Positions 8,292 through 16,230 of a stretch of 64,000 bases of DNA are shown in pieces. Both the position numbers and the translations under genes were made by a program. Position 1 is the first letter of the stretch. Each line of letters begins with the position of its first letter. The notes beneath the pieces were generated by a model. It did no database searches. It was given only the letters and a program-made list of their open reading frames with translations, and had not been told where the DNA came from. This DNA is from Methanoregula sp. GTDB lineage: Archaea; Halobacteriota; Methanomicrobia; Methanomicrobiales; Methanospirillaceae. Location: assembly GCA_026625165.1 (NCBI GenBank), contig CP112999.1, positions 1,240,001 through 1,304,000 of the forward strand. The letters run 5' to 3'.

Positions 8292-9461
8292 ATGATTTAT
8301 ATGGAAGAGAGCGCCGCGAGCAACGCTGCGAGTCCCGAAGACCTCAAGATTCGCATCCAGCTCAACGAACTTGAGGCAACCGTTCTAGAACAAAAGCTGC
8401 GGGTGGATGAACTGGCCAAAGAGAACGCCCAGCTCCGGCGGGAGAACAGCCAGCTCAAGAAGATCCCGCTCTTTGTCGCGGTAGTTGTCGACATCCTTGA
8501 CAACGGTGAGGTTTATTTACGCCAGCAGGGCAACAACCAGGAGTACCTCACCCATGCGGGGGAGGACCTGCTCCCGCTCTTAAAACCCGGTGCGAAGGTT
8601 GCCGTCAATAATGCGCTCTCGATTGTCAAACTGATCGGCAACATCTATGATGCACGGGTGCGGGTGATGGAACTCGAGGAGTCCCCTGCGATCTCGTACC
8701 AGGATGTCGGCGGTCTTTCAAACGAGATAAAAGAGATCCGGGAATCTGTTGAGTATCCCCTGACAAAACCTGAGATCTTCCGGCGTATCGGTGTCGATCC
8801 ACCAAAAGGCATCCTGCTCCACGGCTCTCCGGGGACGGGGAAGACTCTTATTGCAAAAGCGGTGGCCCATGAAGCTCATGCGACCTTTATCCGGATGTCC
8901 GGCAGCGAGCTCGTGCACAAGTTCATCGGAGAGGGCGCAGGGCTTGTCCGCGAGCTCTTCATGCTGGCACGAGAACGGGCGCCTGCGATCGTCTTTATCG
9001 ATGAGATCGATGCAGTGGGGAGCATGCGCACCAATGACGGGACAAGCGGGGGCGCCGAAGTCCAGAGGACGCTGATGCAGCTCCTCGCCGAGATGGACGG
9101 GTTTGACAACCGCGGGGACGTGCGGATCATGGCGGCCACAAACCGCGTCGACATGCTCGACCCGGCTCTCCTGCGGCCCGGCCGGTTTGACCGGATCATC
9201 GAGATCCCGCTCCCCGATGCAGCCGGACGTCTAGAGATTTTGAAGATCCATTCAGGAAAGATGAGGCTTGCAGGGGTTGACCTGCGTGAAATTGCCGAGA
9301 TGCTGGAACGTGCTACCGGTGCCGAGCTTCAGGCCGTATGCCGTGAGGCGGGGATGATGGCAGTACGGCGGGACGCACCTGCAATCGGGCGTGCCGACTT
9401 TATGGATGCCGTCCGCAAGGTAAAAAACGAGAAAGTGACCGACAACCGTATGTATACCTGA
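8292..9461 (+). CDS. Proteasome-activating nucleotidase (PAN), first paralog
   Basis: 389 residues in the standard order: a coiled coil (about 15-60), an OB-type ring (about 60-125) and one AAA+ module. The module has Walker A GSPGTGKT, Walker [12 protein letters not shown], the sensor [20 protein letters not shown] and arginine fingers. The protein ends MYT, a match to the HbYX motif that docks into the 20S proteasome and opens its gate. It would unfold substrates for degradation in the cytoplasm. Walker A has Ser where most PANs, including the second paralog here at 22679-23992, have Pro. The first ATG is at 8292; another in-frame ATG lies at 8301. Confidence 0.92.
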   Translation: MIYMEESAASNAASPEDLKIRIQLNELEATVLEQKLRVDELAKENAQLRRENSQLKKIPLFVAVVVDILDNGEVYLRQQGNNQEYLTHAGEDLLPLLKPGAKVAVNNALSIVKLIGNIYDARVRVMELEESPAISYQDVGGLSNEIKEIRESVEYPLTKPEIFRRIGVDPPKGILLHGSPGTGKTLIAKAVAHEAHATFIRMSGSELVHKFIGEGAGLVRELFMLARERAPAIVFIDEIDAVGSMRTNDGTSGGAEVQRTLMQLLAEMDGFDNRGDVRIMAATNRVDMLDPALLRPGRFDRIIEIPLPDAAGRLEILKIHSGKMRLAGVDLREIAEMLERATGAELQAVCREAGMMAVRRDAPAIGRADFMDAVRKVKNEKVTDNRMYT

Positions 9462-9504
9462 CCGTGGCGTTAAGGCCGGTTGTTGCCCCGACGTTCAGAC
9501 TCCT

Positions 9505-10017
9505 ATGAACATACTTTTACTCCAGCGGGATGGCACCGACCTCCACCACACGCTCTTTGCGTCCGAGACCAGCCGGATGGCGCTCCGGTTCTATCACCCG
9601 AAAAAACTCCCCTGCGGCGTGTATATTTCCTGTGCCACGCTGGGAAGCGCCCTCTCGCTTGTATCGGAACTCCGCTGGTATATCCGGAGATATGTCCGCG
9701 AGGTTCTCTTCGAGGTAAAAAAGGGAGCGTACTGCACCCATACCCTCGCACAGGACGTCTATTATGAGCGGATAACCGTGCTTGGCGAACCATGGGCGTT
9801 CCGCCGGCTCTACGGGTTTAAAGGCGGCCAGCTGATCAGCGCTGTCGTGATGACACCGGGATCCACGATTGAGGAGTACCGGCAGGACATCATCGGGGTT
9901 GATGCAACCATTGTAGTCTGGTGCCGGGAAGATGAGGTGGAAGATATCAGCCTCGATAACCAGGAACCGGTGGTGGATGCAGGTGACGCTCTTTTACCGG
10001 CAGAGAATGAAGAATGA
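9505..10017 (+). CDS. DUF5804-like protein of unknown function
   Basis: 170 residues. The segment SETSRMALRFYHPKKLPCG and the following SALSLVSELRWYIRRYVREV resemble the small archaeal DUF5804 family known mainly from haloarchaea, judged from memory. There is a long C-terminal extension with an acidic tail. It follows the PAN paralog by 43 bases on the same strand, which suggests one transcript and possibly a link to proteolysis, but no catalytic motif is visible. The function is unknown. Confidence 0.6.
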   Translation: MNILLLQRDGTDLHHTLFASETSRMALRFYHPKKLPCGVYISCATLGSALSLVSELRWYIRRYVREVLFEVKKGAYCTHTLAQDVYYERITVLGEPWAFRRLYGFKGGQLISAVVMTPGSTIEEYRQDIIGVDATIVVWCREDEVEDISLDNQEPVVDAGDALLPAENEE

Positions 10018-10068
10018 TACGATACGGCAGACCCTCATGCCAAATTTTAAAAAAATTCAAAAAGTATG

Positions 10069-10314
10069 TTATGGTTTCCTGCCCATTGTTGTCCGGACAG
10101 AATTTTTTACCTCTTCCGGCAAATCGACTACATCCAGTATGAGAGGAAGGATCATCTGCGCTGCCTGCTTCCCATCAGGGGTTGCAAGATAATTCCTGAT
10201 CGCTACCTGTCCGTCAGGGGAGGTCAGGTACTTATGGATCATCTCCTGTCCCTGAGGGGATGCAAAGTACGTTGCAACAAATCCTTTCATCATAATATCG
10301 TGAACCAATTTCAT
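10069..10314 (-). CDS. Small protein with three SPxG repeats
   Basis: A short frame whose central part repeats a roughly 13-residue unit three times (YFASPQGQEMIHK, YLTSPDGQVAIRN, YLATPDGKQAAQM), followed by a hydrophobic helix. The ATG at 10314 is chosen because the longer reading would need a TTG at 10368. GGAGG lies directly before the ATG, closer than usual. No function is known; the repeats suggest a small helical hairpin scaffold. It is co-directional with the channel gene upstream. Confidence 0.5.
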   Translation of the reverse strand: MKLVHDIMMKGFVATYFASPQGQEMIHKYLTSPDGQVAIRNYLATPDGKQAAQMILPLILDVVDLPEEVKNSVRTTMGRKP

Positions 10315-10456
10315 TCCTCCATGCTTTCCAGTCTCATTCCAGGCCAATCCGCGTTTGTCTGTCCGCAATTCATTATGAAACAGATAATATTGCCTTGTGC
10401 GTCAATTAATAATCCGATTAATTTTTGGAAATTACCTCAAAAAATGAATGATTGGG

Positions 10457-11128
10457 TCAGGGCTTTATCGCTTCTATCAGTTTGTCCACGATCTGCTCGC
10501 TCCGGTTCTTCATGCCGAACCAGACAACAATTGCAATCGATGCCCCAAGACCGATACCAAGGCCCCACGCAATCGGCGTGATGATCGTGTAGATGATGGT
10601 TAAGTCCAGCATCAGCTGCGAAAGTGCCAGCATGACGACAACAAAGTACATGAACAGGCGTAGCAGCACGAGCACCGGGCTGAGCAGTTCAATGCTGGCA
10701 TTCTTTGCGTAAGTCTGGAAGAAGTCGATAAAGTAATCCGAAAGGACTATGCCGACTACAAGAATGATCGCGAATGCAGCGACATGGGGGATGTACTCGA
10801 TAATCCTTACCATGAACTGGCTCAGGTATTCCATATTCAGGATGTCGACTGCGGCGAGGATAGCGACCAGATAGACGATAATCCGCACAAAGATATCTGC
10901 AAGATACCCTATCGAAAAGCCGGATTTTGTAACCGATTTTCCTAATTCCGAATCCCCGATCAATGGGGTGGCAAATGCTTTGTTAAGGATAATTCGCGCA
11001 GCCTTTCCCAGCAGGCGCCCTGCTATCCAGCCAACGAGAAGTACTACGAGTGCACCAATAATGGCAGGAAGGACCGCCGCTGTGTTCTCCAGTCCACGGG
11101 AAATAATGTCGATTGATTCAGATACCAT
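10457..11128 (-). CDS. Membrane protein of the MscS-related conserved TM-helix family
   Basis: 223 residues with about five membrane helices. The first (LPAIIGALVVLLVGWIAGRL) matches the TM-helix repeat of small-conductance mechanosensitive channel relatives (CmpX-like). The later segment VVGIVLSDYFIDFFQTYAKN is the amphipathic gate-like part. There is no large cytoplasmic vestibule domain, so it is shorter than a true MscS. The start is supported by AGGAG at the right distance. It lies next to the helical repeat protein at 11187, in the same direction. Confidence 0.75.
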   Translation of the reverse strand: MVSESIDIISRGLENTAAVLPAIIGALVVLLVGWIAGRLLGKAARIILNKAFATPLIGDSELGKSVTKSGFSIGYLADIFVRIIVYLVAILAAVDILNMEYLSQFMVRIIEYIPHVAAFAIILVVGIVLSDYFIDFFQTYAKNASIELLSPVLVLLRLFMYFVVVMLALSQLMLDLTIIYTIITPIAWGLGIGLGASIAIVVWFGMKNRSEQIVDKLIEAIKP

Positions 11129-11186
11129 AGTTTAACGCTCCTGTTGTTCATCAGTCATTTCAGATACGGGGATGCGACGTTTCATG

Positions 11187-11639
11187 TCACATGCCCCTCT
11201 TCTTGAAGAGATCTTTTTTTACCATATCAGCCTCCTGGATGAGGGTATCCCCGGCTTTTTTGAGTTCCCCGGAAACCTTGCCTCCTGTCCGATCTGCGAT
11301 CTTTTTGAGCGCTTCGGCTTCCCGGATAATAGCGTCAATAATTTTTTTGAGTTCCTGGGAAAATTGTCCCGATGTATGAGTGGAGATTGTTTTCAACAAC
11401 TCTGCTTCACGGATTATTGCATCCCCGGCTTTTCTGAGTTCTTCGGAAAATTGCCAGGATGTATGGACGGATATCTTTTTTAGCAATTCTGTCTGCCGTA
11501 TTATTGCCTCCCTTGCCTTCCTGAGGTCACCTGAGGCTTCTCCGGATGTCTGTGCCGCGATTTTTTTAAGGTTCTCAGCTTCGTGAGCAATTGTATTCCC
11601 AATTGCCTTCAGATCTCTTTTCAACTGGATGTCGTCCAT
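11187..11639 (-). CDS. 29-residue helical repeat protein
   Basis: About 150 residues made of four full 29-residue repeats and part of a fifth, each of the type AIIREAELLKKISxHTSgqF followed by SEELKKAGD. The period is exact (87 bases at the DNA level) and each unit reads as a long amphipathic helix, so a coiled-coil or helical bundle is expected. The ATG at 11639 is preferred, since the longer reading adds an atypical N-terminus. No enzyme motif is present. It may be a structural or phasin-like protein, or a partner of the neighbouring membrane protein. Confidence 0.65.
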   Translation of the reverse strand: MDDIQLKRDLKAIGNTIAHEAENLKKIAAQTSGEASGDLRKAREAIIRQTELLKKISVHTSWQFSEELRKAGDAIIREAELLKTISTHTSGQFSQELKKIIDAIIREAEALKKIADRTGGKVSGELKKAGDTLIQEADMVKKDLFKKRGM

Positions 11640-11770
11640 ATGATAAAAGAAAGATTTATTAATATTTAAAATTTTGCAATATTGACAATACACATTAATC
11701 ATTCAAAACAATTATAAATTCCTCCTTTCATACTTCTATTGATGGCCGGTTACGTCGGCCTGATGATGCC

Positions 11771-13156
11771 ATGATGCAGGATTACCAGCACGAACTTGCC
11801 ATAATAAAAAAACTCCTCAAGAAAAATCCTAACGGGATGAGCGTCACCGATATCTCAAGAGCATTGAAAAAGAACAAGAACACGATCGGACGCTACCTCG
11901 ACATCCTGCTCATCTCCGGCCAGGTCGACATGCGTACGTATGGCATGGCGAAGGTATTCACTCTCTCCCAGCGGGTGCCGCTCTCTGCCATGCTAAGTTA
12001 CTCAAAAGAGCTGATCATGGTGCTCGATGAAGAGGGCCGGATCGTCGATGTAAATGATAATTTTCTCAAGATTATGGATCTCGAACGCGGGGACGCGGCA
12101 GGAAAAAATATCGAATACTTAAGCCCTCCGAATGTCGATGTCCACGAGCTGCTCGATACGGTGGCAGCGGGTTCAAAGGAAGGCGAGGACACCGTCACGT
12201 TCCGGATAAAAGATAAAGGTGAATGCATCTTCAAGGTAAAACGTGTCCAGACGGTATTTGAGGATGGCGGCAAGGGGGTCACGGTCATCCTGGAGGATAT
12301 CACCGAACATATCCTTGCCGAGCGGGAAATCCGGGGGAGCGAGGAACGGTTCCGGATGATGGCCGATAACATTCAGGACGGGCTTATGATCATGGAAAAT
12401 GGTAAAATCATTTACGCCAATAACCGGATTGCCGAAATCACCGGGTATTCCAATGAAGAACTGGCGGTCATGAAACCCCTTTCAATCATCGCACCGGAGT
12501 CCTACGAGAATGTGGTGCAACAGACCCGGGATATCGAAGCCCACCGTGGCGAACCCGGGGATCTCCAGATGTGGATTATCAGGAAAGACGGGGAGCGACG
12601 GTTTGTCTATGCCCGCATCAGCGGAGTACAACACCACGATACGTACTATAATTTCATCATCTTCACGGATATCACGGAGCTCTATACCCAAGGGATAAAG
12701 GTGCGTGAGAGCGAACAACGGTTCCGGACGATGGCCGAAAATATCCGGGACGGGCTTCTCATCATCGAGAACAACAGGATCGTCTTCTCCAACCGGCGCA
12801 TGACTGAGATCTCCGGATTTACCAAAGAGGAGATGGCACAGCTGAATTTTCTGGATATACTGTCGGAAGATGTGTCGCTCGCTCCCGAACTGGTGAAGAT
12901 TGTTTCGACAGATGGCGAGCATACACTCGATGAGGTTATCAGGGATATCAAGCCCGGTTCGGATACTCCCGGTGAAGCTACCTTCTGGATTAACAGGAAA
13001 GACGGCACCCAGCGCTGTATTCACGGTAACTTCTCGGCTACTGAGCATGACGGCATTCTCAGTGTCTATATCACCGCAACCGATATCACGTCCTTTGCAG
13101 AAAAGGAGAGAGCGCTGCGCGACCGGATCGCTTCGCTCCAGGAACTTGTCTCCTGA
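11771..13156 (+). CDS. HTH-PAS-PAS-PAS sensor/regulator without kinase domain
   Basis: 461 residues. Residues 1-75 form a winged-helix DNA-binding domain (NGMSVTDISRALKKNKNTIG, then RYLDILLISGQVD). Three PAS domains follow at about 75-190, 190-320 and 320-455, with PAC-type ends (LEDITEHILAE, FTDITELYTQG). There is no histidine kinase core, so it probably couples a sensed ligand directly to DNA binding, or acts through partners. Such HTH-multiPAS proteins are typical of Methanomicrobiales. It is divergent from the helical repeat gene. Confidence 0.85.
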   Translation: MMQDYQHELAIIKKLLKKNPNGMSVTDISRALKKNKNTIGRYLDILLISGQVDMRTYGMAKVFTLSQRVPLSAMLSYSKELIMVLDEEGRIVDVNDNFLKIMDLERGDAAGKNIEYLSPPNVDVHELLDTVAAGSKEGEDTVTFRIKDKGECIFKVKRVQTVFEDGGKGVTVILEDITEHILAEREIRGSEERFRMMADNIQDGLMIMENGKIIYANNRIAEITGYSNEELAVMKPLSIIAPESYENVVQQTRDIEAHRGEPGDLQMWIIRKDGERRFVYARISGVQHHDTYYNFIIFTDITELYTQGIKVRESEQRFRTMAENIRDGLLIIENNRIVFSNRRMTEISGFTKEEMAQLNFLDILSEDVSLAPELVKIVSTDGEHTLDEVIRDIKPGSDTPGEATFWINRKDGTQRCIHGNFSATEHDGILSVYITATDITSFAEKERALRDRIASLQELVS

Positions 13157-13324
13157 AAAATTTTTTCATTTAACGTCCCGGTTTCTCTGAATGCATTGCA
13201 TCGGCATATAGTGCCATTTCGCCTGTTCGTTCTTATTTATAATTAACGTGTATAATCCATAAACCAAATGTATAAATAAAATAATCTCCAACTTCTTCCC
13301 TCATTCAATGAAATGTGAATACCT

Positions 13325-14686
13325 ATGACCGATAACCAAGCGAAGAGCAAAACCGGAGAGCCGGCTCATCATCCCCGGATCTCAAAAAGACTGGGTACTC
13401 CCCTGTTGGTACTCTTAATTGCCGGAATTGCTGTTGCATGCATCCTTCTTTCTGCACCAGCAAGCGCCGGTACCAAGTATATGTCAGGAAGCCCGGAACT
13501 TTCTGCATATATTTCAGGCACAAACGAGTTCTCCCCCGGTTCCGACGCTACCCTTACTCTCGTTATTGAGAACAGCGGGCTGAACGAATTTAAAATGATC
13601 CAGTCCGGTTTTATTGACCGTGACGACCTTCCCAACACTGCCAAACTCCTTATGGTGTCATTGTCGGCGGGGGACGCCCCGCTCATTGTCAAATCGGATC
13701 CCCAGATGGTCGGAGATCTTAAAGGAGGAAATACAGTCACGTGCAGTTTTAATGTTAAAATTTTATCAGATGCCCGGTCGGGAACATACACCCTTCCTGT
13801 CAATATCCATTACACCTACCTGCAGTTCGCTGAGCAATACGGAACCGATGCCATCCAGTATTACTACAAGACAACCAATGCAGACGTACCCCTCACCGTA
13901 AAAATCAGGCCCGATATCTCCATTGATGTATTGTCGGCGCAATCCGACCACCTCAACGTAGGAACCGAAGGCTACCTGAACCTGAAGATAAAAAATACCG
14001 GCTGCGAGGACGGGACCAAAGCGGTTGTAAAAGTCGTCCGCAACGGGAACAGCCCTGTCATTCCCACTGACAGCAGCGTATATGTCGGTGACTTTCCTTC
14101 CGGTTCGACCGTGGATTGCAGGTACAAAGTCTCCGTTGCAAAAGATGCGGAACGTTCAACCTATCCGGTCGACGTTGTGGTAGTCTACGAGAACAAAGAC
14201 GGTGATACTGTCACCTCACGGAGCGATACCATCGGGATTCCCGTAGGCGGAAAAATTGATTTTGCAATCATCTCTGCACCCGCTGAGATGGACCCGGGTA
14301 ATAAGAAAGTAATCTCTGTTGAGTATAAAAATACCGGCGATACAACCGTATTTTCTGCCCAGGGGCGGATCAGCGCGGTGAACCCGTTCACCAGCAATGA
14401 CGATATCGCATATCTGGGCGAGATCAGGCCCGGTGAATCCGCTACTGCATTGTATGAGGTGAGCGTTGACCGTGCCGCCACTATCAAGGAATATGGTCTT
14501 GATTCTGAAATCCGGTACCGCGATGCACTCGATAATTCGTACATATCCGATAACATGAAGGTCCGGGTTAACGTCACGGCGCAGACAGGGATTACCGGCA
14601 ACCCGCTCTTTGTCGGCATCACTATTGTGCTGGTTGTTGCCGGGATTGTGGGCATCGTCCGCTGGAATAAAAACCGGTCCCGGTGA
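13325..14686 (+). CDS. Surface protein with CARDB/S-layer-like beta domains, paralog A
   Basis: 453 residues. A hydrophobic signal-anchor lies at about 24-48, followed by an extracellular part of repeated Ig-like beta domains (YLNLKIKNTGCEDG, VEYKNTGDTTVFSAQGRI) of the COG1361/CARDB kind. One C-terminal membrane helix (about 425-445) and a basic tail follow. It would stand on the outer face of the membrane. The next gene is a clear paralog, and the RND exporter follows, so the three probably form an envelope-transport unit. The region upstream, about 13230-13320, is AT-rich with TATA-like stretches. Confidence 0.8.
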   Translation: MTDNQAKSKTGEPAHHPRISKRLGTPLLVLLIAGIAVACILLSAPASAGTKYMSGSPELSAYISGTNEFSPGSDATLTLVIENSGLNEFKMIQSGFIDRDDLPNTAKLLMVSLSAGDAPLIVKSDPQMVGDLKGGNTVTCSFNVKILSDARSGTYTLPVNIHYTYLQFAEQYGTDAIQYYYKTTNADVPLTVKIRPDISIDVLSAQSDHLNVGTEGYLNLKIKNTGCEDGTKAVVKVVRNGNSPVIPTDSSVYVGDFPSGSTVDCRYKVSVAKDAERSTYPVDVVVVYENKDGDTVTSRSDTIGIPVGGKIDFAIISAPAEMDPGNKKVISVEYKNTGDTTVFSAQGRISAVNPFTSNDDIAYLGEIRPGESATALYEVSVDRAATIKEYGLDSEIRYRDALDNSYISDNMKVRVNVTAQTGITGNPLFVGITIVLVVAGIVGIVRWNKNRSR

Positions 14687-14816
14687 ACCGTATGTACCAT
14701 CGTCAGGTTATCAAACGGGAATTTTCTTCCGGCACGGACACCCCGGCACTCCGGGCAGAAAGAGAGACGGAACATCCTCAACCCGGTTTTATGGATCCCG
14801 GAAAGGGACGGCAGGC

Positions 14817-16136
14817 ATGGCAACACTGATTGCCGGAAGAACGGGCTGCGCAGTCATCACCGTTCTTCTCATCGTAGCATGCTGCACCGCTCCTGTCATC
14901 GCAGCGACAAGATATATCGACTCAAGCCCGGACCTGTCAGCGGCAATCTCCGGCATCAACGAGTTTTCGCCGGGCCAGGATGCGACCATCAGTATTGTCG
15001 TACAGAACAACGGCCTCAATACATACAAATTTGTGGACTGGGGCACAATTGAGCCTGACGACCTGCCCAATACCGCAAAACTCGTGACCATCTGGGTTGA
15101 ATCAGGCAACGCCCCCATTATCATCAAAACGGACCCGCAGCGGGTGGGCGACATCAAGGGTACGGGCACGGTTACTGTGAAGGTGAACGCAAAAATCCTG
15201 AATAATGCGACGGAAGGCCGGTACGAGCTCCCGCTCATCATCCGGTATAAGTACCTCGCATCGTCGGACCAGGAAGCAAGAGAGAACATCCAGTTCCTGT
15301 ACAAACCGGTAACCCGGATCATCCCGCTGGTGGTAAAGATCAAACCACGGGTTGACATCGAAGTGCTGGAAGTGACGCCCGGGAACCTGAACGTAGGGAT
15401 GGAAGGGTACCTGGACCTCAGGATAAAAAACATCGGTTCAGAGGACGGGAAACAGGCAACGGTGAAGATTACCCGCAACGGGGCAAGCCCGGTCATCCCT
15501 ACGGACACCAGCGTATTTGTCGGAGATTTCCCGCAAGGAGAGGTCATGACCTGCCGGTACAAGGTCGCGGTCTCCGGCAATGCGGAGAAGCAGACGTACC
15601 CGCTTGATGTGGCAGTGACCTATAAAAACAATGAGGGGACCGTTGTCACGTCTTCACCCTATACCATCGGGATTCCCGTCGGCGCCAAGACAGAGTTCCT
15701 CGTGGCATCGGCACCGCCGCAGGTGACTGCCGGTTCAAAGGGAGTGATCCTCGTAGACTACCAAAACGCCGGGGATACTACGGTATATAATGCACAGGCG
15801 CGGATCACGGCCGTTGATCCCTTCTCAAGCAGCGACGACACCGCATACCTCGGGAACATGGAACCCGGTGAAACCGCGACAGCCCGGTATGACGTGCAGG
15901 TAGACCGGGCAGCTGAGCCCACGGTATATGCTTTCGACAGTAAACTCCGGTATCGCGATGCACTTGGCAACAGCCAGATCTCTGACATGGTTACGGTGAC
16001 CGTGCAGGTTGTTCCCGCTCCTTCGGGTACCGTGGCAGGGCTGCCGGTCCCCCTCTTCGCAACAGGCATCATCATTATTGTGATTGCTGCCGGAACCGTC
16101 GTGCTGGCCGGGCGGTACAGGAAGGGGAAGCAATGA
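14817..16136 (+). CDS. Surface protein with CARDB/S-layer-like beta domains, paralog B
   Basis: 439 residues from the ATG at 14817, which begins a proper signal peptide (GCAVITVLLIVACCTAPVIA); a longer in-frame start would overlap paralog A with unnatural sequence. Domain order and most motifs match paralog A (INEFSPGQDATISIVVQNNG, KIKPRVDIEVLEV, DDTAYLGNMEPGETATARYD), with a C-terminal membrane helix and basic tail. Presumably it arose by tandem duplication and works with the RND exporter 94 bases downstream. Confidence 0.85.
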   Translation: MATLIAGRTGCAVITVLLIVACCTAPVIAATRYIDSSPDLSAAISGINEFSPGQDATISIVVQNNGLNTYKFVDWGTIEPDDLPNTAKLVTIWVESGNAPIIIKTDPQRVGDIKGTGTVTVKVNAKILNNATEGRYELPLIIRYKYLASSDQEARENIQFLYKPVTRIIPLVVKIKPRVDIEVLEVTPGNLNVGMEGYLDLRIKNIGSEDGKQATVKITRNGASPVIPTDTSVFVGDFPQGEVMTCRYKVAVSGNAEKQTYPLDVAVTYKNNEGTVVTSSPYTIGIPVGAKTEFLVASAPPQVTAGSKGVILVDYQNAGDTTVYNAQARITAVDPFSSSDDTAYLGNMEPGETATARYDVQVDRAAEPTVYAFDSKLRYRDALGNSQISDMVTVTVQVVPAPSGTVAGLPVPLFATGIIIIVIAAGTVVLAGRYRKGKQ

Positions 16137-16230
16137 GCGTACCTGATGCCGGTGCATGTTGGGAGAATCCCGTGAAAAGATGCAGGTTTTATGCACCTGA
16201 TGCACGCCGGGCAGGGCGAGAGAGAGACAA

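Noticed and set aside
14610-14816. Longer start for surface paralog B
   Set aside because: It would overlap paralog A and precede a normal signal peptide that begins at 14817.
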